Positions 25,342-32,073 of a DNA stretch of 44,676 bases are shown piece by piece. Under the pieces are notes generated by a model. It was not told where the DNA came from. It made no database searches and was given only the letters and a program-made list of their open reading frames with translations. The first letter of the stretch is position 1. Each line of letters opens with the position of its first letter. A program made the translations under genes and the position numbers. This DNA is from Clostridia bacterium (GTDB taxonomy: Bacteria > Bacillota > Clostridia > Christensenellales > CAG-138). The DNA is taken from NCBI GenBank assembly GCA_017525875.1, contig JAFXSG010000043.1, positions 1-44,676 on the forward strand, given 5' to 3'.

Positions 25342-27387
25342 ATGAAAAAAACTTTGAGCGCTGTCACAATACTGATACTGCTTTCGGCACTGCTGCTGTG
25401 CACGGTCTCGTTCGCCCTCCGCGACGCCGGCGAGCCCGCGTTCGGCGACGGTCTTCGCGCAAGCCCGGGGCACAGCACGACCGCGTTCATATCATGGTCG
25501 CTCACGCACGTCGATCCCTCCACGATCCCGGAAGGCGCATCGCTGCCGATCCCCGCTTCAAACTGCGGAACGGAGCCGTGGCAGTACCTTTACGGCACCG
25601 TCCGCCTCCGCACGGATGAGAACGCGCTGCGCAGCTTCTATATAAACCATTATGGCGAACAGATGACGGAGCCGCAGTACCGCGACCTGACCGACGGTTG
25701 GGACAGGAACGGCTATGCAACCGACTGCCAGGGCCTGCTCGATGCGTGGCTCACCTACGAGCAGCACGAGCCGACCGATATCAACGTCCAGATGAACTAC
25801 GCGAACTGGTGCACTCAGAAGGGCCCGATCGACGAGATCGACCGCCCGTATCGCATCGGCGAAGCGCTGTTCGTCCAGGCCGAGTCCACCGGGAAGATGA
25901 CGCATATCGGCTGGATCTGCGGCTTCGATGAGGACGGCACCCCGCTCACGGTCGACGCGAGGGGCATTTCGTACGGCGTTATCGTGTCGAGAATGGATGA
26001 AAGGGGCTGGACGCACCGCGGGCTGATGACAGCTGTTTTCACCTATCCGCAGCTTGAGTCATCACCGGAAAAGCTCGAACCGATCATCCCTCTTGAAGCA
26101 TATCTCGATGACAACGCGCGGTCTTCGCGGCGCACCCGGGATCCCGGTCCGCTTTGGTTCGGGGGCGGCACGGGTACGGAGGACGATCCGCTCAGGATCT
26201 CCGCCCCGGAGCATCTTCTCTATCTTGCCGAGCGTGTGAATTCCGGCACCCCGTATAACGGCTATTATTTCAGGATCACAAATGATATCACACTGAACGA
26301 CACTTCGGACTGGACGGAGTGGGGCAGGGACTGCGCGCCGGCGAGCAGCTGGACGCCGATCGGTTATTGGGACGCGTGGAACGACCATGCCGCGTTCGGC
26401 GGCGTAATCGACGGCGGCGGGCACACGATCCGCGGGCTGTATTTTTTCGAGGACCAGGTTAGCTTCACCGGGCTTTTCGGTTACGTTTCAGGCGGCACGC
26501 TCAAAAACATACGGATCGATGAGTCCTATATCCACGCGCTTAACAACGTCGGCGGCATTGCGGGCTATATCGATAACGGCACGACGGTCGAAAACTGCAG
26601 CTATCGCGGAAAACTTAACGCCGAGCTATGGGTAGGCGGCGTCGTCGGCTATGCCGCGTCGTCATCGGGGACCCAAACCATTGAAAACTGTGCTTCGGCA
26701 GCGATCGTGGAGGGCTTTTACGAGGTCGGCGGCGTTGCGGGAGGCATAACGGACGGGAATGTGCTTCGCCGCTCGTTCAATTCAGGCGTTGTCGACGCAG
26801 ACGACCGTGTCGGCGGGATAGTCGGTAACTGCCGCGCCGCACTCATTGAGGATTGCTACAACAGCGGCAGGACCCGCGGCACGGCGACCGTCGGCGGAAT
26901 TGCCGGCAGGTCGGACGGCTTATCGGCGTCACGCTGTTATAATGCGGGGCGGCTCGTTTACAAGCGTGCGGGCGGCTCCGTTGCGGGGCTTGCGCTCCCG
27001 GGTTCGGCATTTGAAAACTGCTTGTATCTCTCCGAAAACGGGCCGACAGGAGATGTCGGAGAGCCGAAAACGCGTGCGGAACTGCAGCTGCCGGTCAACT
27101 ATACAGGCTTTGATTTCCTGCAGGTATGGATGATCGATCCCAGGTCGGGCTATCCCTATGCGCAGCTCGCGTCAAATCCTCATATTGCCGCGCCGGATCC
27201 GCTTTGGGGGGATGCGGATCTCGACGGGGAAGTCACAGTCGCGGACGCCGTACTTGTGCTTCGCTGCGCAATGGGACTCACCGAGCTCGACGAGGACTCG
27301 GATGAGATCGCCGATATAGATCACGACGGGGAAGTGACCGTTGCCGATGCGCTGGCCATCCTCTGCGTTTCAATGACCGTCCGGTGA
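25342..27387 (+). CDS. Secreted NlpC/P60-like peptidase with GLUG-type repeats and dockerin, 681 aa
   Basis: Start at the ATG at 25342, with GAGG 6 bases upstream; a TTG 12 bases earlier is not needed. Signal peptide 1-25. The N-terminal domain (about 40-240) has an NlpC/P60-like Cys-His core: C129 in ATDCQGLL at the start of a helix, H188 in KMTHIGW, and D205 nearby in VDARG. The middle (about 285-590) has GLUG-like right-handed repeats: GLFGYV, VGGIAGYI, VGGVVGYA, VGGVAGGI, VGGIVGN, VGGIAGR, spaced about 35 residues. The last ~60 residues are a type I dockerin with DADLDGEVTVADA and DIDHDGEVTVADA. It probably cleaves peptides or peptidoglycan while docked to a scaffold. Catalysis is inferred from the two residues only. 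Confidence 0.85.
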   Translation: MKKTLSAVTILILLSALLLCTVSFALRDAGEPAFGDGLRASPGHSTTAFISWSLTHVDPSTIPEGASLPIPASNCGTEPWQYLYGTVRLRTDENALRSFYINHYGEQMTEPQYRDLTDGWDRNGYATDCQGLLDAWLTYEQHEPTDINVQMNYANWCTQKGPIDEIDRPYRIGEALFVQAESTGKMTHIGWICGFDEDGTPLTVDARGISYGVIVSRMDERGWTHRGLMTAVFTYPQLESSPEKLEPIIPLEAYLDDNARSSRRTRDPGPLWFGGGTGTEDDPLRISAPEHLLYLAERVNSGTPYNGYYFRITNDITLNDTSDWTEWGRDCAPASSWTPIGYWDAWNDHAAFGGVIDGGGHTIRGLYFFEDQVSFTGLFGYVSGGTLKNIRIDESYIHALNNVGGIAGYIDNGTTVENCSYRGKLNAELWVGGVVGYAASSSGTQTIENCASAAIVEGFYEVGGVAGGITDGNVLRRSFNSGVVDADDRVGGIVGNCRAALIEDCYNSGRTRGTATVGGIAGRSDGLSASRCYNAGRLVYKRAGGSVAGLALPGSAFENCLYLSENGPTGDVGEPKTRAELQLPVNYTGFDFLQVWMIDPRSGYPYAQLASNPHIAAPDPLWGDADLDGEVTVADAVLVLRCAMGLTELDEDSDEIADIDHDGEVTVADALAILCVSMTVR

Positions 27388-27405
27388 AGGCCATATCGTT
27401 GACGC

Positions 27406-27427
27406 GGCGGCTCCGGCCGCCTTTTTT
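27406..27427 (+). terminator. Terminator of the peptidase-dockerin gene
   Basis: GGCGGC (27406-27411) pairs with GCCGCC (27416-27421), then six T. It lies 18 bases after the stop codon. Confidence 0.9.
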
Positions 27428-27509
27428 CGGCTTTTTCCTCCAAGCTTTTCGCGGTATCCGGAAAAAGGCGCCGATCATGAAAAAATATATATAAGAAATA
27501 CACAAATTT

Positions 27510-27522
27510 GAGGTTGAACCTC
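27510..27522 (+). promoter_or_regulatory. Palindrome over the serC -35 box, candidate operator
   Basis: GAGGTT-G-AACCTC is a perfect 6-1-6 inverted repeat. Its centre covers the -35 hexamer TTGAAC (27514-27519), which is where a repressor would block RNA polymerase. The regulator is not visible in the window. Confidence 0.5.
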
Positions 27523-27542
27523 GAATTGATTAGCGTTATAAT
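27514..27542 (+). promoter_or_regulatory. Sigma-A promoter of serC(-serA)
   Basis: TTGAAC (27514-27519), 17 bases, TATAAT (27537-27542). The transcript leader is about 55 bases long, with a short hairpin GGGACAAGTTCCC (27552-27564) and AAAGGAG before serC. Confidence 0.88.
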
Positions 27543-27602
27543 CACGGTATGGGGACAAGTTCCCACAACGAAATACGAAATTCTATTAAAGGAGTATTTG
27601 TT

Positions 27603-28697
27603 ATGAATTACGGTCGTGTTTACAACTTCTCCGCAGGTCCCTCCATCCTCCCCGAAGAGGTGCTTGAGAGCGTTCGTGACAACCTTCTCAACTACGAAGG
27701 TTCCGGCATGTGCGTTATGGAAATGAGCCACAGGTCCAAGGTCTTCCAGAAGATCATCGACGAAGCCGAGCAGGATCTCAGGGATCTGATGAACATTCCC
27801 GACAACTACAAGGTCATGTTCATTCAGGGCGGTGCGACCCTCCAGTTCGCAATGCTTCCCATGAACCTCATGAAGAACGGCGTTGCCGACTACATCGTGA
27901 CCGGTAACTGGTCCAACAAGGCCTACAAAGAGGCCCAGAAGTACGGCAAGATCAACCTCGTCGCAACCAGCAAGGACCGCAACTTCAGCTATATCCCCGA
28001 TTGCTCCGATCTGCCCATCAGCGAGGATGCCGACTACGTCTACATCTGCGAGAACGAGACCATCCACGGCACCACCTTCCAGCAGCTCCCCAACACCAAG
28101 GGCAAGATCCTCGTTTCCGACCAGAGCTCCATGTTCCTCTCAAAGCCCTGCAACGTATCCGACTACGGCGTGATCTACGGCGGCGTCCAGAAGAACATCG
28201 GCCCCGCGGGCATGGTCATCGTCATCATGCGTGAGGACCTCATCCGTGAGGATCTCCCCGCATACGTTCCCACCTACATGAGCTATGCCACCCATGCAAA
28301 CAACGGCTCCATGTACAACACCCCCAACTGCTGGAGCATCTACGTCTGCGGCCAGGTCTTCAAGTACCTCAAGAAGATCGGCGGCCTCGAGGCTATGGCC
28401 AAGAGGAACGAGGAGAAGGCAAAGATCCTCTACGACTTCCTCGATGAATCCAAGATGTTCAAGGGCACCGTTGAGAAGGAGTTCCGTTCCCTCATGAACG
28501 TTCCCTTCGTCACCGAGTCCGCAGAGAGCGACGCGGCGGTCGTCGCTGCGACCAAGGCAGCCGGCTTCGATAACCTCAAGGGCCACAAGAGCGTCGGCGG
28601 TCTGCGCGCTTCCATCTACAACGCAATGCCCAAGGAGGGCGTTGTCGCGCTCGTAGACTTCCTCCGTCAGTACGAGAAGGAAAACTACAAGGGCTAA
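27603..28697 (+). CDS. serC: Phosphoserine aminotransferase
   Basis: Predicted 364 aa from the ATG with AAAGGAG 8 bases upstream. The N-terminus YNFSAGPSILPEEVL, then SHRSKVFQKII and FIQGGATLQFAMLP, and the PLP lysine in GGVQKNIGPAGM are the marks of SerC. It converts 3-phosphohydroxypyruvate and glutamate into phosphoserine and 2-oxoglutarate. The enzyme is cytoplasmic. Codon use is extreme (mostly CTC, ATC, AAC, AAG, GAG, TCC), suggesting very high expression, unlike the neighbouring genes. It is followed by serA after a hairpin that may be an attenuating terminator. No serB is in the window. Confidence 0.97.
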   Translation: MNYGRVYNFSAGPSILPEEVLESVRDNLLNYEGSGMCVMEMSHRSKVFQKIIDEAEQDLRDLMNIPDNYKVMFIQGGATLQFAMLPMNLMKNGVADYIVTGNWSNKAYKEAQKYGKINLVATSKDRNFSYIPDCSDLPISEDADYVYICENETIHGTTFQQLPNTKGKILVSDQSSMFLSKPCNVSDYGVIYGGVQKNIGPAGMVIVIMREDLIREDLPAYVPTYMSYATHANNGSMYNTPNCWSIYVCGQVFKYLKKIGGLEAMAKRNEEKAKILYDFLDESKMFKGTVEKEFRSLMNVPFVTESAESDAAVVAATKAAGFDNLKGHKSVGGLRASIYNAMPKEGVVALVDFLRQYEKENYKG

Positions 28698-28707
28698 TGC
28701 AAACCCG

Positions 28708-28728
28708 GGAGCCCCCAAAAGGGGCTCC
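28708..28728 (+). terminator. Hairpin between serC and serA (partial terminator)
   Basis: GGAGCCCC (28708-28715) pairs with GGGGCTCC (28721-28728). Only TTCCC follows, so read-through into serA is likely and the hairpin may tune serA level or stabilise the serC message. Confidence 0.6.
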
Positions 28729-28765
28729 TTCCCACAAAATTCATTAAAGTATAAGGAGAATTATT

Positions 28766-29680
28766 ATGCGTATTCTTGCTTCCGACGGTATGGAGAAAAG
28801 CGCTGTTGCAAAGCTTCGTGAGCAGGGTCACGAGGTCGTTGAGCAGTTCTATGAGCCCGCAGAGCTTGCGGAGCAGGTCAAGAATTATGACGTTCTCGTC
28901 GTCCGCAGTGCGACCAAGGTCCGCCAGCCCATCATCGATGCGGCATGCGAGACCGGCAATCTGAAGCTGATCATCCGCGGCGGCGTCGGCATCGACAATA
29001 TCGACAAGGCCTATGCCGAAGAAAAGGGCATCAAGGTCACCAACACCCCCTCCGCATCCAGCAACGCAGTTGCGGAGCTTGCGATCGCTCATATGTTCGC
29101 CTGCGCCCGTTTCGTCGGCATCGCGAACCACACTATGCGTGAAGGCAAGTGGGAGAAGAAAGCCTATGCAAAGGGCATGGAGCTCGGCGGCAAGACCCTC
29201 GGCATCGTCGGTTTCGGCCGTATCGGCCAGGCGCTCGGCAGGATGGCTAAGGGCCTCGGCATGAACGTCGTCGCGTTCGATATCTTCCACATCCCCGGCA
29301 TCGAGGAGAAGACCGGCATCAACTACGTTGAGATGGATGAGCTTCTCGCACAGGCCGATTTCATCAGCGTACACGCTCCCGCTGTCAACGGAGGCGCTCT
29401 GATCAATGCCGATTCCATCGCAAAGATGAAGGACGGCGTCATCATCATCAACACCAGCCGCGGCGTCAACGTCGACGAGGCGGCCCTTCTCGAAGCACTC
29501 GAGAGCGGCAAGGTCCGTGCGGCAGGTCTGGACGTATGGGCAGAGGAACCCTCCAAGAACGAGGCGCTCTACAATCATCCCCGCGTGAGCTGCACTCCTC
29601 ACATCGGCGCTTCCACCGTTGAGGCTCAGAAGCGTATCGGCGCAGAAATCGTCGACATCATCGGCAAGTTCTTCGCGTAA
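28766..29680 (+). CDS. serA: D-3-phosphoglycerate dehydrogenase, short form without ACT domain
   Basis: Predicted 304 aa; long forms are ~400-530. The substrate domain begins MRILASDGME. The NAD fold has GIVGFGRIGQALGRMAKGLG near 145-164. Catalytic residues of the 2-hydroxyacid dehydrogenase family are in place: R in NTSRGVNVDE (~233), E in AEEP (~257) and H in PHIGAST (~280). It oxidises 3-phosphoglycerate to 3-phosphohydroxypyruvate, the substrate SerC uses. No ACT or intervening domain follows, so serine feedback through an ACT domain is not expected. AAGGAG precedes the ATG. Codon bias is as strong as in serC, and a terminator ends the unit. Confidence 0.93.
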   Translation: MRILASDGMEKSAVAKLREQGHEVVEQFYEPAELAEQVKNYDVLVVRSATKVRQPIIDAACETGNLKLIIRGGVGIDNIDKAYAEEKGIKVTNTPSASSNAVAELAIAHMFACARFVGIANHTMREGKWEKKAYAKGMELGGKTLGIVGFGRIGQALGRMAKGLGMNVVAFDIFHIPGIEEKTGINYVEMDELLAQADFISVHAPAVNGGALINADSIAKMKDGVIIINTSRGVNVDEAALLEALESGKVRAAGLDVWAEEPSKNEALYNHPRVSCTPHIGASTVEAQKRIGAEIVDIIGKFFA

Positions 29681-29698
29681 GATCTGAAAAGACTAACG

Positions 29699-29733
29699 CC
29701 CGCCGTTCCTTCGGGAAACGGCGGGTGTTTTCT
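29699..29733 (+). terminator. Terminator of serA
   Basis: CCCGCCGTT (29699-29707) pairs with AACGGCGGG (29717-29725) around a TTCG tetraloop with CC/GG, then GTTTTCTT. It also stands at the 3' end of the convergent gene at 29770. Confidence 0.93.
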
Positions 29734-29769
29734 TATTATTCATTCGCTTTAACCGGAAACGGCGCTTCG

Positions 29770-30681
29770 TTACTGCAGAACAAACTGAGCGATGTGCTCG
29801 GAGCGGTTCGGCGTATCCATGCTGTCCAGATAGTTCTTGACTGCAATATAGCTTTCCCTGTATTCATCGGGAAGCTCATCCGCCTCGATCCGTTCAACGA
29901 GCGGAACGGGAATGTGCTCATGGCAGTCGAAAAGGTTTTCAAAATCGCGGCAAAGGATCACGCTGCTGTCGAGCGGCAGCACGTACGCATAGTCGCATTC
30001 GTCATCTGCGGTTCCGCCGATGATCCCGAAGCGCTTTTTCCCGGAATACTCCGTGAAGCTGACCGCGTCGCCGGTACGCACGAAAACGGGAAAATGAAAC
30101 ACCGCATATTTAGCGCAGCCGTTCTCACAATTATTACACAGTCCGTCGCATCCCTCGGCCTCACGATACCGGCCTTCAAGATCCACCGAAAGGATCCTTC
30201 CGCCCTTGAGAAGCTCCATGCTGCCAAGCTCATCCTCCGAAAAATCGGAGCCGTCAAGTACCCTGCGTTTCGTTATCTCGTAGCGAGCAGAGTCGGTCTC
30301 ATCGCATTCGTATTCCTCATAGAACTTCGGGATCAAAGCAAGCGCAGCTTCATAGGAGGAGGCAAGGTAGCGTTCCTCATAAGCGTCCGGAGCAGTTTTG
30401 ATCATCAGTTCGAAAACAACGCCGGGACAAGCCTTTGTGAACTCGGCCAGATTCGATTTCTGGCCTTCGACCAGCCTTTCACAGTAAGCATGCAGCTCGC
30501 CGTCGAGCCCGGGGATCAGCTCCTCGAGCAGCGCAAGGCGCGTGTAATAGTCCGGAGCGTATTGGTACGCCGCGGTGATGAGCTGCATGCCGGAAAGCCT
30601 GTACCCGCTGCTCTTGATCACGCTGCGCAGGCTTTGGGAAGGGAACAGCTCGATCAGCCGTTCTTCAATGGGTTTTTGCAT
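29770..30681 (-). CDS. Conserved-looking hypothetical protein with a cysteine cluster, 303 aa
   Basis: Predicted 303 aa with AAGGAGG 7 bases before the ATG. I do not recognise a family. The N-terminal half (1-150) is helical, with aromatic-rich YAPDYYTRLALLEEL and a YEERYLASSYEAALALIPKFYEEY stretch. Near residue 180 there is a cysteine cluster, EGCDGLCNNCENGCAKY, five Cys within 13 residues, suited to a metal site or an Fe-S cluster. The C-terminal third is beta-rich (VFHFPVFVRTGD, RFGIIGGTADDECDYAYVLPL) and ends in helices. No membrane segments are visible. It stands alone, convergent with serA. I cannot assign a function. Confidence 0.75.
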   Translation of the reverse strand: MQKPIEERLIELFPSQSLRSVIKSSGYRLSGMQLITAAYQYAPDYYTRLALLEELIPGLDGELHAYCERLVEGQKSNLAEFTKACPGVVFELMIKTAPDAYEERYLASSYEAALALIPKFYEEYECDETDSARYEITKRRVLDGSDFSEDELGSMELLKGGRILSVDLEGRYREAEGCDGLCNNCENGCAKYAVFHFPVFVRTGDAVSFTEYSGKKRFGIIGGTADDECDYAYVLPLDSSVILCRDFENLFDCHEHIPVPLVERIEADELPDEYRESYIAVKNYLDSMDTPNRSEHIAQFVLQ

Positions 30682-30774
30682 ATCTGCCTCCTTGTCGGTG
30701 CTGCTTTGATTTTAGCATCTCGCGCTTTCCCTGTCAATCAAAAGGATTGTATATGAATTCTGCACATAATTCGC

Positions 30775-30803
30775 TTGACAATCGGGAAATGCTTTGATAT
30801 AAT
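30775..30803 (+). promoter_or_regulatory. Consensus sigma-A promoter of the two tRNA-Ser genes
   Basis: TTGACA (30775-30780), 17 bases, TATAAT (30798-30803). This is a perfect consensus, 17 bases before the first tRNA. Confidence 0.95.
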
Positions 30804-30820
30804 AATAATGTTGCAAACAG

Positions 30821-30909
30821 GGAGAGATGTCCGAGTGGTTTATGGAGCTGGTCTTGAAAACCAGTGATGCCGCAAGGCACCGGGGGTTCGAATCCCTCTC
30901 TCTCCGCCA
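30821..30909 (+). tRNA. tRNA-Ser(UGA), CCA encoded
   Basis: 89 nt. The acceptor stem GGAGAGA pairs with TCTCTCC. D-arm GTCCGAGTGG. The anticodon loop is CTTGAAA, with anticodon TGA. A long variable arm (GATGCCGCAAGGCACC) makes it a class II tRNA as required for serine. T-arm GGGGTTCGAATCCC. Discriminator G73 and encoded CCA. It is cotranscribed with the next tRNA, 6 bases away. Confidence 0.97.
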
Positions 30910-30915
30910 ATATTT

Positions 30916-31008
30916 GGAGAAGTACCCAAGTGGCTGTAAGGGGCTCCCCTGCTAAGGGAGTAGGCTCTGCGAAGGGGCGCGAGGGTTCAAATCCCTCCTT
31001 CTCCGCCA
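30916..31008 (+). tRNA. tRNA-Ser(GCU), CCA encoded
   Basis: 93 nt. GGAGAAG pairs with CTTCTCC. The anticodon stem CTCCC/GGGAG encloses CTGCTAA, anticodon GCT. There is a long class II variable arm (AGGCTCTGCGAAGGGGCGC region). T-arm AGGGTTCAAATCCCT. G73 and CCA are encoded. The 3' end (CAAATCCCTCCTTCTCC, 30988-31004) reappears at the end of the direct repeats downstream. Confidence 0.97.
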
Positions 31009-31044
31009 AAATAATAACCACCCATTCGGGTGGTTATTATTTTG
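31009..31044 (+). terminator. Terminator of the tRNA-Ser operon
   Basis: A 15-bp perfect stem, AAATAATAACCACCC (31009-31023) with GGGTGGTTATTATTT (31028-31042), closed by ATTC. The T-rich tail follows. It begins directly after the CCA of the second tRNA. Its right half is part of the repeat unit that follows. Confidence 0.9.
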
Positions 31045-31182
31045 TTGATCGAAGGGATTTGAAGGGCGAAGCAAAACGATCCTGCGATTCGTTTTGCAGC
31101 CCCGGTTTCGAGCGGAGCGAAATACGCCGCGATATGAGCGGCGTATGAGACTCATCGCGAGAAACCAAATCCCTCCTTCTCC
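31022..31182 (+). repeat. Structured 161-bp direct repeat, copy 1 (tRNA-Ser 3' mimic)
   Basis: Identical to copy 2 (31238-31398) at 157 of 161 positions and without gaps. It starts in the loop of the tRNA terminator and ends with CAAATCCCTCCTTCTCC, exactly the 3' part of tRNA-Ser(GCU) before GCCA. GGGATTTG near its left end is complementary to CAAATCCC near its right end, and two inner hairpins lie between them. No plausible gene is in 31009-31557. Confidence 0.95.
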
Positions 31183-31237
31183 ATCGGGCATTAACTCCGC
31201 CCGGTTATTCTCTCTTTACTTAATCTATGACTTCCAT

Positions 31238-31398
31238 CCATTCGGGTGGTTATTATTTTGTTGATCGAAGGGATTTGAAGGGCGAAGCAAAACGATCCTG
31301 CGAATCGTTTTGCAGCCCCGGTTTCGAGCGAAGCGAAATACGCCGCGATGTGAGCGGCGTATGAGACTCATCGCGAGAAACCAAATCCCTTCTTCTCC
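31238..31398 (+). repeat. Structured 161-bp direct repeat, copy 2
   Basis: Second copy, offset 216 bases from the first. Predicted fold: closing stem GAAGGGATTTG (31267-31277) with CAAATCCCTTC (31382-31392); arm A GGGC plus GCAAAACGAT (31280-31296) with ATCGTTTTGC and GCCC (31304-31318); arm B GGTTTC-GA-GCG (31320-31330) with CGC-GA-GAAACC (31372-31382), topped by ATACGCCGC (31338-31346) with GCGGCGTAT (31354-31362). The last base of arm B and the first of the closing stem compete. It also carries the right half of the terminator stem, but not the left half. Confidence 0.95.
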
Positions 31399-31407
31399 GT
31401 GGGTGAA

Positions 31408-31456
31408 TGATTTGACCGAGCGAGGGAACGCCGAGCGAGAGCAAATCACTCCTTCT
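31408..31456 (+). repeat. Short degenerate relative of the tRNA-Ser repeats
   Basis: TGATTTG (31408-31414) pairs with CAAATCA (31442-31448), followed by CTCCTTCT, again like the tRNA-Ser(GCU) 3' end. The inner part contains GAGCGAGGGAACGCCGAGCG, which resembles the GAGCG-rich part of arm B but is shorter. It begins 9 bases after copy 2. Confidence 0.6.
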
Positions 31457-31557
31457 ATTTCGCTATCGTTAGCCAGAAAGAAATTATTGTTGTACAATTA
31501 ATTGATGATGTGCTATAATATCAACGATCGATCTATTATTTGAAGGAGATATCCGGG

Positions 31558-32043
31558 ATGAAGAAACTGTGGATCTGTATACTTGCCATACTTGCCGGCA
31601 TGATCGCCTGTTGGGTATTGGCGATCATGTTGTTAGGAGGGTCGAATGACGAAGTATCAAGAAAACGCATAATTGAATATGTCGATCAAAACCACGAAAC
31701 ACTGGAGTTCGTTATACAGGACGGGATACCGGATGAAGAATCCGAACAGGAGGCTTTGATCCGAGACCGCTTTGGCAAGCAAAACATAGTTAAGAGTATA
31801 AGCAAATACAGCGACAGCAAGATAGGCTTTTACTGCGGAGGGACCGGCAATGCTACAAATTCCACTTATTCCGGTTTTTATTTCTCCGCTGCCGACAAAC
31901 CTTTTGCGCTGATGTTTTCTTCAGAGGCAAAACTGGAGGAGACTTCGCCGGGAGTCTATGAATGGAAGAGCAGCACGGGCAAGGAGATAATTACGGAAAG
32001 GATCATGCCGAACTGGTTTTATTATCACATAGTATGGAATTGA
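31558..32043 (+). CDS. Hypothetical membrane-anchored protein, 161 aa
   Basis: Predicted 161 aa from the ATG with AAGGAG 9 bases upstream. One N-terminal hydrophobic segment (residues ~4-27: LWICILAILAGMIACWVLAIM) serves as signal anchor; the rest is outside. The outer part is helical at first (RKRIIEYVDQNHETLEF), then beta-rich with a GFYCGGTGNATNSTYSGFYF turn. A similar small-protein shape (N-anchor, then IGFYCGG...GFYYS) is common in gut Clostridia; I know no function. It is AT-richer than most neighbours. It lies between the tRNA-Ser repeats and the convergent NERD gene. Confidence 0.7.
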   Translation: MKKLWICILAILAGMIACWVLAIMLLGGSNDEVSRKRIIEYVDQNHETLEFVIQDGIPDEESEQEALIRDRFGKQNIVKSISKYSDSKIGFYCGGTGNATNSTYSGFYFSAADKPFALMFSSEAKLEETSPGVYEWKSSTGKEIITERIMPNWFYYHIVWN

Positions 32044-32073
32044 TCGGCCGAGCGAGTATACGCCCTCGACCTG

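Noticed and set aside
27543-27602. Riboswitch or T-box in the serC leader
   Set aside because: The leader is only about 55 bases with one 5-bp hairpin; too short for any known class.
30864-31148. Small open frames over the tRNA-Ser genes and repeats
   Set aside because: They read through tRNA sequences on either strand (for example PSxSAK-type peptides) and are known false-positive patterns.
31022-31456. CRISPR array beside tRNA-Ser
   Set aside because: Only two long, near-identical units and one remnant, each 161 bases with internal structure; no short repeats with regular unique spacers and no cas genes.
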